Assembly (NCBI GenBank): GCA_036346205.1
Contig: JARFJB010000400.1
Coordinates: forward strand, 6,007,501-6,071,500
Source: Vesta saturnalis
Lineage: Eukaryota; Arthropoda; Insecta; Coleoptera; Lampyridae
DNA length: 64,000 nt
Direction: 5' to 3'
In this document: positions 46,234 to 56,403 of the stretch, piece after piece
How positions within the stretch are numbered: the first letter of the stretch is position 1
Layout of the letters: every line of letters begins with the position of its first letter
The notes under the pieces: generated by a model
The model's database searches: none
What the model was told of the DNA's origin: nothing
Seen by the model: only the letters and a program-made list of their open reading frames with translations
Position numbers and translations under genes: made by a program

Positions 46234-46860
46234 TATCTAAAATTTTAAATATGTGAATTTTCAAAAATTAATGTTATAATTAGCGAACTATTTTAAGAAT
46301 GACTGTTATGATTAATATATAGGTTACGTTTGTACATTGTTTCATGTTTTACTCGTAACATTGTATCCGTTTTTAAACTAAAGTAGTTCGAGTAAATTTC
46401 TAGATGTTCGAACAGACTTTACTCAAACTATTAGTGTAAATAAAAAACACGCCCATTAATTTTTATTAAAAAGAACTATGCGACATAGATTTTCTATTAT
46501 TTGATTCATTGCTTTTAAGCAATGAGTCACACTCGAACTCTCGTAGTTACTACTACTATACCAAAGAAGTAAACACATACAAACGTGCAAACAAATAAAT
46601 ATGCAATTCAAATACTTAACTTTTGGGTTTTTAATAGTTGTAAGATCTTGAAGAATTGTTATCGAAACGTATAGATTTGTATAAATATAAAAATATACAC
46701 CATTGAAAACTCAAAAGCTACGTATTTGAACTACGTGTGATAATGGTGAAAGTTTACATTTTCATAAATAATCATGCAAACACGCAACCACCACAACAAT
46801 AAACTAGTAAACGATCATTCCAACTTACCAGTAGTAGTGGAACACCTCACCTTTCACTTT
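46234..46860. other. Non-coding stretch
   Basis: No gene recognised. Confidence 0.5.
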
Positions 46861-46892
46861 TTACCTTGACGGCCACGTGGGGGTCGTATTTT

Positions 46893-46979
46893 TGACCTTG
46901 AGATTGAGGTTGACCTTGAGACTGATCTCGTGACTGACCTCGGATTTGACCTTAGACTGGCCTTGGCGTTGGCCTTGGG
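46893..46979. repeat. 12-bp degenerate minisatellite with TGACCTTGA-type units
   Basis: Units start at 46893, 46911, 46923, 46935, 46947, 46958 and 46970, mostly 12 bp apart: TGACCTTGA, TGACCTTGA, TGATCTCG, TGACCTCGG, TGACCTTAG, TGGCCTTGG, TGGCCTTGG. The complement TCAAGGTCA or CCAAGGCCA fits the extended half-site bound by FTZ-F1/NR5-type nuclear receptors. Any regulatory role is conjecture. GC-richer than its surroundings. Confidence 0.75.
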
Positions 46980-47100
46980 CTAGCCAGGGCCAGAATCAAA
47001 AATCTCTTCAGCGAGGAAATTTGAAATTTTCTAATAAGGGGCCATAATGCTAACTTGTAAGACAGGTATAAAAATTTGTGTTACGGCCTGCGCCCTCCAG

Positions 47101-48871
47101 TTTCCGTTTACTTGTTCAAAGTACCATATACCTAAAATTTATATTTGTAAAGATATAAATTATTTAATGAAAAATTTGACAACAACTGCTTGATATTAAA
47201 ATCTAAATACCTTTGGTATTTATTAAAATTATATTTTGCATGGATATAAGTAAACTTTGCTATACAAGGTGGTAATGATTAATTATTAATTTTTATGCAT
47301 AGGGTTTTGGTACATATGCCTCCATCTTATGAAACTTTAAACGGAAATAAGTCAATATTTTTAAATATAACACCCTGTATGTTATTAATGCAGTCGATGT
47401 AGATTTGAATTTTCTTGCAATTGATGCTGAGGTTTCCTATATCTAAAGTTAAGCGTTTTCTAAATAATTAGAAATTTTGTTGAATTTTTGATATTAAAAT
47501 GTTAAAGCAAGTAAAGTAGATGGCTATGGTCACCAAACCAAATGTACTTGTTTGAACAAATTAAGCCACATCTGTCAATTCACGACTTGCCTCCTATACT
47601 GTTATTATAATCCACGATAGTAAATTGTTGTTTATTAAGTTAGTTTTGAGAATATGGCAAATACTTATTCAAATTCTGACATAATAAATTTATTTGCCAT
47701 TTACGGACAGTGCGGCGAAATAATTAGCAGAACTTGTAGGACATTTAATGAAAAGTATCCTCAATTGCCGCAAATTAACAATAATAAATTTAGAAGAATT
47801 TTGACCAATTTTTATAAATTTGGAACCGGAAAAGCGGAGAGAATATTACCCAGTATTGTAACACCCAATGAAGATACCGAAGTAAATATTTTGGGATATT
47901 TTCATGCATACCCTAGACGTTCAATCCATTTAATTTAATCAGTACAGATTATGATATTACTACAATGGAGAAATTACTGATGAACTATACCGTATGTTTG
48001 AAGATACATGGATAAGGTGATTGGGTCCCAGATCGGCAGACTTAACGCCTTTAGACTTTTATCTTTGGAGTAGAACGAAAAATAAATTTATGCACGTGCA
48101 GTTAACAACAACGAAGATTTGATAAACAGGATTCACGAAGCATTTGCAAGCTTAGAGGCTACAACCAAAACAGTCTTTAAAAGAATAAATATGTGCCTAA
48201 GAGTTAATGCAGAACATTTTGAACAATTACTTTAGACGATAAATTTGTTTTAAATATTTTCAATTGCCTTGTTTGTACTTGTTACATTGTTATTATTTAT
48301 TATTGTTGTTGTATGTTTTTATAAATTATTTTTGTCGTCTTTATACTAGCTTAACAACCAAGACAACAATTTACTACTATCCAATGTTACAACACAACTT
48401 AAATAATAAATTGACAAACATGCATAGCTCAATATTTTAATTGTTAGTTTAAACAAGAACGTTGGGTTTTAATACGAACGCTATCTACTTTACTTGCTTT
48501 AACATTTTAATATCAAAAATTCAACTAAATTTCTAATTATTTAGAAAGCGCTTAACTTTACGTATAAGAAACTAAATACCAATTAACATACAGGGTGTTC
48601 CATACAAAAATATTGACTTAGTTACGTTTAAAGTTTTATAAGATGGAGGCATGTTTACAAAAACCCTGTTCATAAAAATTAATAATTAATCATCTGGTAT
48701 AGCAAAGTTTGCTTATTATCTATGCAAAATTTAAAAATATAATTTTAATAAATACCTAAGATATTTGGATTTTAATATCAAGCGATTAATGTCAAATTTT
48801 TCATTAAATAATTTATATCTTTAAAAATATAAATTTTCGGTATATGGTACTTTGAACAAAGTAAACGGAAA
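47101..48871 (+). mobile_element. Long-TIR element with DUF4817 transposase, copy 2 (deleted)
   Basis: Inverted arms of about 400 bp: 47101-47522 and 48481-48871. Shared strings include TTTCCGTTTACT, TTCAAAGTACCATATACC, AAGATATAAATTATTTAATG, GCCTCCATCTTAT, AACACCCTGTATGTTA and TTGATATTAAAATGTTAAAG. The left arm has about 45 extra bp near 47390-47435. Mariner-like tips (TACAAGGTGG at 47265 and ACACCCTGTA near 47383) lie inside the arms rather than at their ends, so the arms may contain a smaller element. The central part holds a shortened transposase. Confidence 0.85.
47654..48236 (+). pseudogene. DUF4817-type transposase, copy 2, missing its catalytic centre
   Basis: Start at 47654, MANTYSNSDIINLFAIYGQC, then SRTCRTFNEKYPQLPQ, the DUF4817-type HTH, with TPNEDTEVNILGYFHAYPRR opening the second HTH. 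The frame stops at 47938. The region coding for the first two catalytic Asp residues is deleted. Sequence resumes with LYRMFEDTWIR, then GPRSADLTPLDFYLWSRTKN (third Asp). The C-terminal tail INRIHEAFASLEATTKTVFK ends in AEHFEQLL at a TAG (48234-48236). Its N-terminus is diverged from copy 1, so the two are different subfamilies. Confidence 0.82.
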
Positions 48872-49317
48872 ATTTTATATACAATCTAAAAAATTCAAAA
48901 TGTATTACTCTATTTAAAAAAGAAAGATGGCGTCAACTTTCGGGATAACCAAACGTGCCACTTCCTTGCAAATTTTTTTTTCCAACACCTTTATCGAAAA
49001 TTCAATTTTCTTCCCTAATTTTCGTGACGAAAGTGCCACTTTTCCTCCCTAGGAAGGCAAAATATTTGATGCAGAAGTTAGTCCATTAATAATTTGATTA
49101 GCAACTTGGCATCTCTATGAAATAGATTGGTCTAAATAACCTTCTGCAACCGTTGTCGATCACCAGCCCCCATGTTTTTTCACTGTATGTCTCCACCGGC
49201 TTCAATTAATAGTGATTCAGAAGTCCTTCTTAAACTGTATAAAGTTCCGGATTGGGTAACTTCAAGTATTTAGCAATTTTGTGGGTATTTTTGGCACGGT
49301 GCTCTTTCCCACCGCTT
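48872..49317. other. Spacer with the empty-site homologue of the 44-kb insertion
   Basis: 48872-49005 is the inverted homologue of 43955-44087. The rest (49006-49317) has no recognised feature. Confidence 0.6.
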
Positions 49318-51326
49318 GCATTTAGCTAAAGGGGGTTAGACTTAACCTCACAAATTTCTCTGTAACCACGAAGTTGTTTTTACACTTTAAATTCGCTGGG
49401 AAACTCATACTCCTACTTGACTGAATCCATTTCTGAACGTTACAATTAATACTTTTCTGATTCTCTACCTCTTTGAAGAGGTACTTTTTTTACGCCATAT
49501 AATATACTTTTCGTACGCTGTAGCACATTTGTGTATAATTCGCACATAGTTGTACAGCATTTGGCTGATTAAGTGTGTTACTTATTACATAATTAGCAAG
49601 AGGTCTGACTTCCAAGGGTGGAACATCTGTGAAATACTCGAAATTATAACTTTCCGACCGGCTGGGATATGAAAGATAAGTTATAAAGCATTCACATTCG
49701 GTGTCTTTGGATACCTTAATGCTTTGATTAATCTGTGACCAATCCTATAAGTTGTATAGACCTATGTACATGTTTGTGATAAAACTTTAAGTGATATTGC
49801 ACAAATTTTTGCGCTTTTATATGAAATTGCTTTGGGTAAATTTTTGAGTATAAAAATTACCATGCCTATTGGTAATCTATGTATTTAAACACTGTTTTGT
49901 AAGAAACTGTGTAACTGGATTCATTCAGCTCAACAGATTCTAGTTAAAGATTTTATGAACCACCTGATCATTTCTGTTATAGTTGTTTACTGCAAGTTAT
50001 TCATAGCAATTGTATTATTACTATAATCTTTTCTTCAATGTGCCTTTACAAATTGGGGAATGCTTAAATTACCTGTTTACTGTATTTTATTAAAGACTAT
50101 AAACCTATGTTTTAGCATAATTTAGCTTTGAAATTCTGTATATTACTTGGCCATTTTTGGATGTAAATTTAACTTGATTTCATTATCTAAATTCTAGTAT
50201 TAGACTCTTTGGGTGGCTTGTTATATTGTGTACTTAAGAGCACAACTATTCTATGCATTATCTCTGTGGTTAACGATTTGAGTAACACAATTGAACTAAT
50301 TATTTATTTAGTGAATTTTTTTTTTGGGGAATATAAATTAAATTATATGTATGTGTACATACAAATGCAAACTATATACTGCCATTATTTGTAATTAATA
50401 TACCGTTTTTGTTTTGGGGACTTTCTGCTTTACAACTACTTTTCCTAGCGCTCAGATCCTTTCATATATTCGTTGCTTGGCTAGAAAAGTGGCAAATGAT
50501 CTATTTATCTAGGGCTGGCTGATTTATTGTTCTAGCTGGCGCTCTCTCTTCCCTTTAAGCTTACAGATACCATCTGCATCACTGTAGAACCCCTCCACCT
50601 CTACCGTGACCGAGCTACCGGCAGTCCTATGAAGGTATCTCCTCTGTTATGGTAAGTTTTGGGTACAAAGTTGAAGTTTGCACGTAACAACATTTAAAAC
50701 TAATTAGAACGGGTTAGCCTTCACAGCTAAAGCCTTGGGTAACCGTTTCCAATTGCTAAATTAGACGTAAAAATGTAATAGAACATTTTTCAGTGACACG
50801 TTTCTGTAAAACCGGGTATCGTTAATAACAATAATTAAACAATCAATAACATGCAAAAACATCTAATTCATGATCAAAAAGAAAATATGTCAATTTTGTC
50901 TTAATGTAATTAAAAATGCTTTGAATAAATTATTACAACATTTAAGAAAATACTATAATTTGGTTGGAAAAAAGCATCAAAATATACATAGAATCATTTA
51001 CTATTTGGTTCGAAAATTTGATAAAAAAAAAGGTTATTATATTCCAATGGGGCAAACATTTTTTTTATAAAGGTAGAGAGGTAATTGCGAGGTAACCAAA
51101 CATTTATAAACATTTTACATTTCTAGTAAAATTTCATTAAGAATGTGTATCTATTTATTCCACATTGATTTTTTCTTAATGTTATATTAGCCAAATCCGA
51201 AATATGAAAATTGTCGCAGTCGACTCTAGAAGTTTGATTCAAACTATAATGCACTGTATGAAAGGAGGTCTGATAAAATTGATGTTTGTTGACCCGCGGT
51301 TATTACACGTACCGCTCATGAAATAC

Positions 51327-51384
<58 letters not shown>

Positions 51385-51931
51385 AAAAGACACTTTACTC
51401 CAGTGTAATACATATGATTCACCTTCATGAAAACTGTAAATAATAAATAAAATGTGAATTTTGGAAATTTAGCGCCGAATCTAGTAGTTATTAATCAAAG
51501 CATTAAGGTATCCAAAGACACCGAATGTGAATGCTTTATAACTTATCTTTCATATCCCAGCCGGTCGGAAAGTTATAATTTCAGTATTTCACAGATGGAA
51601 GTCAGACCCTTGCTAATTATGTAATAAGTAACACACTTAATCAGCCAAATGCGGTACAACTATGTGCGAATTATACACAAATGTGCTACAGCGTACCTAT
51701 ATCCATATTTACATAGCATACAACAAGATGGTGTACGAAAAGTATATTATATGGCGTAAAAAAAGTACCTCTTCAAAGAGGTAGAGAATCAGAAAAGTAT
51801 TAATTGTAACGTTCAGAAATGGATTCAGTCAAGTAGGAGTATGAGTTCCCCAGCGAATCTAAAGTGTAAAAACAACTTCGTGGTTACAGAGAAATTTGTG
51901 AGGTTAAGTCTAACCTCCTTTAGCTAATTGC
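49318..51931. mobile_element. 2.6-kb element with >400-bp terminal inverted repeats and no recognisable gene
   Basis: Arms 49318-49732 and 51491-51931 match closely over their length: TTAGCTAAAG…GGTTAGACTTAACC, ACCTCTTTGAAGAGGTAC, CTGTAGCACATTTGTGTATA, TTCCGACCGGCTGGGATATG and ACACCGAATGTGAATGCTTT in one arm or its complement. The right arm has a 40-bp insertion near 51695-51740. The 1.76-kb centre has no DDE, helicase, polymerase or recombinase motif that I can read, only short AT-rich frames and a TA microsatellite. The arms are much better matched than other repeats here. Confidence 0.88.
51330..51382. repeat. (TA)n microsatellite
   Basis: About 26 TA units in a row, inside the long-TIR element at 49.3-51.9 kb. 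Confidence 0.95.
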
Positions 51932-52700
51932 TTTAATGATTTTCTGAATGGATTTAGTTCTTAAATCGAACCAGATAGACTGTCTGCTTTTAGTATTTCC
52001 TATACATATCCGATATAAATCGTTTGTACCCACTAATTATAGCGATTCGGCACAAAATTTTGAAAAATGTTATAAAACCGATAACCATCGATGGGCTAAA
52101 TAAAGTCCAGCAATTTACATTTTTCCTTCAGGAAATAACAAAATGGCGTATCATTCGTCAACCAACAGACAGGAAGTGAAAGTAAAAGTCAAATATCCGG
52201 ATGTCAAACCGATATAAACCAGTGACTCCCAACACATGAAGTTGTAAAATAACTTATAAGTGACCATCAAAAAGTTTACCCAACCACCACAGAAATGTTT
52301 TTAATTGTGAAGCGTAGTATATTCAAGAAATTACAGAGGTAAGCTTAGAGAAATGTCATAATTTTTAGAAAAATAGACAGTTCAAAGAACTACGAGTAAT
52401 CCATTAATTTTAATCGATCGCCAAAATTTACTTAATCGTACAGCAAAAGTAACGAATGTAATAATGTAGAGCGAAGTATAGATTAATGCTTAAGCTATCA
52501 AAACTGGATGCTGTAGGTTCTAGCGCAATCACTCATACTTTCGCGTGATTGGTTGTGGGTAGGTTATCGTTCACTTTATTATGTAAACTATTTTATTTTA
52601 ACCTTTCTTTTGCAATGATGTGTTTTAATTATTTTCAGGTGTATTTGATTGAGTCAGCTTATTTAGAATTATTTGTCTACGAACTGATTTCCTTATACCA
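51932..52700. other. Non-coding stretch
   Basis: No supported feature. Confidence 0.5.
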
Positions 52701-53667
52701 GCTGTCGCGAGAATGTGGTTCGCCCCTATAACTTTTTTATTTGTTTATATAGATAAATGAAATTTGGTAGGTAGATATGTCAGAAATATCTCGATTGTTT
52801 CACATATTCAATTGTTTCTGTCTTTTAGGTTTGCCCGGAAATGACCTTAGCTTTTTTATTTTAAATGACACAACCGGTATATTTTTGCTCATTTTGATAG
52901 AAAACAACATCCTGAAAGTATTAATACCCCACGTGTCAGTTTCTGGCACTTAACCTAAAAAATATTTAAATTGTTAAATTTCACTCTAGAGTGCCCGGAA
53001 TCGGTTAAAACGCTTAATTTGACATCAGGCAGTTACCTAAAATTAAACAATATCCGTTCTTATTTTTCAGTAACTATTTAGGTTCGCTTAAAGTTTGTAA
53101 ATTCGTATTTATCGCCCTAACTCAGTTTTTTAGTAATGAGTTAACATCCTAATCACCACAGCCTTAACAATGGCCGCCGTGGCGGACTGTAATGTAACCA
53201 GTAGCGATGCTAGCGATAACTAAGAGGCCATGGAATTTTTTTCCAAGCCATCTTAGCCTTTTACTCACGCAGCCGACCTTTTTTTTAAAGCCTATCAAAA
53301 AGAAACTAATGGTAGCTCGTGAGAACAGTTAAAACGTTTTTTAGGATTTTTTATAAATCGACAATAATCAACTATTTTTATTAAAACCGTATAATAAGTA
53401 TCAAGTTCCACACCGTGTGAAGATACGACTCCGGCGCCGGCGGCGTTTTTAGAAAAACTAAGGTGCATTAGAAATAAACATGCATGTTGCCATGGTGAAA
53501 CTGTCAGTTTTCTAAATAAATTATTTGATTTATTTGGTTATTTTTAAATTTAAATTTTTTATTTGTTGCTTTATTCGTACTGTATTTGTGCTTATTTGTA
53601 TTTTACTTAATATTAAGTGTATTTTTGGTACATTAGTCATGCAAAATTATACAAGATCTGAAAAATA

Positions 53668-54720
53668 GATATTCTTCTAATTTTTGGAGAATGTAGGCAA
53701 AATCTACAAATGCTGCTCGCGTGTATGCCGAGAGGTTTCCAGAAAGACGTCATCCAACCACACAATATTTTGCTAAACTTTTGGCAAAAATGCGTAGTAA
53801 GCACGAACATGAAAACGTTCCAAATAATACATTTATTATAAATGAAGAAACAAAGTTATATGTTTTGGCTTACGTAGAAATAAAAAAAAAATGCTTCCCT
53901 TGGAGAACTCGGCTCTTTGAATTTTACATAAATACAAATATCGATCCTACAAGTATCAATTCCACCGGCATCTGTACGAAAATGATGAAGAAAGAAGACT
54001 TCAATATTGTAATTGGTTTCTAGGTAAATACTTTGATGACGACAACTTTCCATTTATAATTCTTTATTCAGATAAAAGTCGTTTTACAAATCTGGGAGTT
54101 CTCAAGAAAATTAAAATCTAATGGAGAACCGTAATTTTCAAGAACGCTTTGGATTTAATTGTTGGGCGAGGATTGTTGGGGAAAATATCTTAGGACCAAT
54201 ATTTTTTGAAGGTCATCTAACAGGGGAAAGGTATTTGGATTTTTTAAGAGAGGAAATCGATGGATTCTTAGACAATCTTTCAATAGTAAATGGGGGTGGG
54301 CGTATTTTTTCAACAAGATGGCGCTCCACCGTATAACTCAAGGGCTGTTTCGGGTTATTTAAATAATCTCTATAGGGAAAATTGGATTAGAAACGCGGGA
54401 CCTGTTAGGTAAAGTCAAACTTTTTCAGTTTTTTCTCTTCTATTTACCTATTACTTTTTTTAATGTTTAAGATCACATCTTACCCCATTAGATTGTTTTA
54501 TGGCGAACAATAAAAAATGAAGAATACAGTACATCGTCAGCTACACGAAATTAGCTGCAACACAAAGTCAATGCAGCAATAAATGGAATTACTACTCAAT
54601 TACGAAAACTCGTTCGGACAACAATTGAAAGGGTGCAGCTTTGTCAACAGCAAATGGGTGATCATTTACTAAATAGGTTAGGTCCAAAGGGCACAAATTT
54701 GGAAACGTTTATGTAAACAC
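53668..54720 (+). pseudogene. DUF4817-type transposase, copy 3, with a well-formed 63-bp intron
   Basis: Reads LLIFGECRQN, then (shifted) VYAERFPERRHPTTQYFAK, the DUF4817 HTH, then NEETKLYVLAYVE (second HTH). After shifts come EERRLQYCNWFLGKYF and ILYSDKSRFTNLG (first Asp). Open from 54121: RIVGENILGPIFFEGHLTG, YLDFLREEIDGFLDNLSIV. Then QDGAPPYNSRAVSGYLNN (second Asp, shifted by one), and GPVR up to 54408. An intron with GTAAAG…TTTAAG ends spans 54409-54471. Splicing restores GPVRSHLTPLDCF, placing the third Asp exactly where the family has it. The C-terminal end decays by about 54720. Confidence 0.85.
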
Positions 54721-55099
54721 AAATTTAATTAACGCATAATCAATATTAAATAGTTTTAATTTTAGCGCTCTAGATTTAAAATTTAAAAAAATATTATTTT
54801 ATGTTAATGCCTAATATTTCGTCTAAAATATTCACTTTTAAAGATATTTAATAAAATCAAAATAAAAAAAGTCTAAGGTATATTGAAAATAATAAATTAA
54901 AATACTGACCGACTAAATACGGTAGTAATGGCAATTGTTTTTTTTTTTTGTTCATTTTCGTTTTCAAGAGTAATCTGATCGCAGTCGGTCGATGCACATA
55001 ATTGTGGGGCTTTGTCATATTTAATACTGATTAAACACGGATTGTGTGGCATGAAAATGTTCGTAAAAAATATTCTTTTTAAGCATGCTATTGAGCCAC
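54721..55099. other. Interior non-coding part of the long-TIR element
   Basis: No gene. AT-rich sequence between the transposase relic and the right arm. Confidence 0.5.
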
Positions 55100-55484
55100 T
55101 CTCATTACTATTGAAAAAATTGAGTTAGAGCGGTAAATACGAATTTGAAAACTTTAAGCGAACCTAAAAAGATACTGAAAAATAAAAACCGACATTTTTT
55201 AATTTTAGGTAACTACCTGATGTCAAATTAACCATTTTAACCAATTCAAGGCACTCTAGAATGAAATTTAAAAATTTAAATATTTTTTAAGTTAGGTGTC
55301 AAAAAGTGACAAGTGGGGTATTATTATTTTAAGAATGTTCTTTTCTATCAAAAAAAGTAAAAATATACAGGTTGTCTCATTTAAAATAAGAAAGATGAGG
55401 TCATTTCCAGACAAACCGGAAATGACAGAAAACAGTTGAATACGTAAAAAAATCCAGATTTATCTGACAACTTATATGGGCGAG

Positions 55485-56117
55485 CTACTTGCTTGCGACA
55501 CCCAGCATATGTAATTTATTGTGATGAAAAACGCTTACCACGGCTTTTATTTTTGATATTTTTGAACAAAAAAAGTTATTGGGAGACAGATGAGGCGAAT
55601 ATGGGCAATGAGTAATTATTTTGATCACCCAATGCAACAGTTGCAACATGACTTTTGTTGATTTAGGTTCATTTTGGAACACCCGTACAGATGATTGCTG
55701 TTTAGTTTCAGCCTCATATGAGTATATTCATGTTTCGTCACCTGTTACATTGTAATATACAGAATTTGAACGACCATGGTCAAATTTTTTAAGAATCTCC
55801 TCGCACCACTTGACATGTGGTTTTTTTATTATAAGGAATTCAACGATTGTATGTTGCACGTCGATCTGATAAAATCATTTCACGCACAGCATCAATATTC
55901 TTTGCGATAACAGAGGTGCATGGTCGACCCTCGCGAAAATCGTCATCAAAGTAGATTTTACACGTTTGAATTCTGCAAACCATTTGTAGACCCTGGTTTT
56001 GGAAGGCGCTTCATCATTCAACTTTAGTTTTTCCATCCCTTGCTGTGGCATTAAACCGCTTCGAAAGTCATAAGTAATCATCATCATCGCTCGAAAATCA
56101 CGATTCGAAATATCCAT
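55485..56117 (-). pseudogene. Mariner transposase relic with central deletion
   Basis: Minus-strand start at 56117 (MDISNRDFRAMMMITYDFRS), continuing to NDEAPSKTRVYKWFAEFKR, the mariner N-terminal HTH (one extra codon pair, small deletion before NDEAPS). TTCQVV is readable further down. The next good frame (from 55682) has FQNEPKSTKV followed almost at once by THCPYSPHLSPNNFF, the third-Asp box with Asn at the Asp position. The first and second Asp boxes are deleted or unreadable. The 3' end abuts the right arm of the neighbouring long-TIR element. A different mariner lineage from the one at 24 kb. Confidence 0.82.
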
Positions 56118-56403
56118 CTTTCACAAACCTACTACTTTTATAGGAAAATTTTACGATTATAACAATCGCAGAAATTTAACATTCCAAGAACTGCTTGATT
56201 CCGCGAACTTGAGCGTGTTAGCTAATCTTTCTATGAATTTGCATTATTGCAAATAATTTCATTATGTTCTTAAATATTTGGTAGTTTTTTAGTTATGCGA
56301 TTAATTTGGAATTGCGCCTTCAGGGATAGATTACCTTGGGACACTACATACTTCTTAGTTGGTGTTGAAGTGCAATTTATTTAAAGCAAATATATACTCG
56401 TTT
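56118..56403. other. Spacer
   Basis: No supported feature. Confidence 0.5.

Larger units (their letters stand above)
52701..55502 (+). mobile_element. Long-TIR element with DUF4817 transposase, copy 3
   Basis: Inverted arms about 52701-53155 and 55100-55502. Shared strings include GGAAATGACCT, TTATTTTAAATGA, ACCCCAC(G/T)TGTCA, TTTGACATCAGG, AGTTACCTAAAATTAAA and TTTAGGTTCGCTTAAAGTTT (second arm complemented). The outer tips are CTGTCGCGAGAATGTGG and, complemented, GTGTCGCAAGCAAGTAGC. Arms of about 400 bp again exceed usual mariner size. Exact ends and the target duplication are unresolved. Confidence 0.82.

Noticed and set aside
51204..51443. Frame with Tyr-Ile repeats
   Set aside because: It is a translated TA microsatellite.
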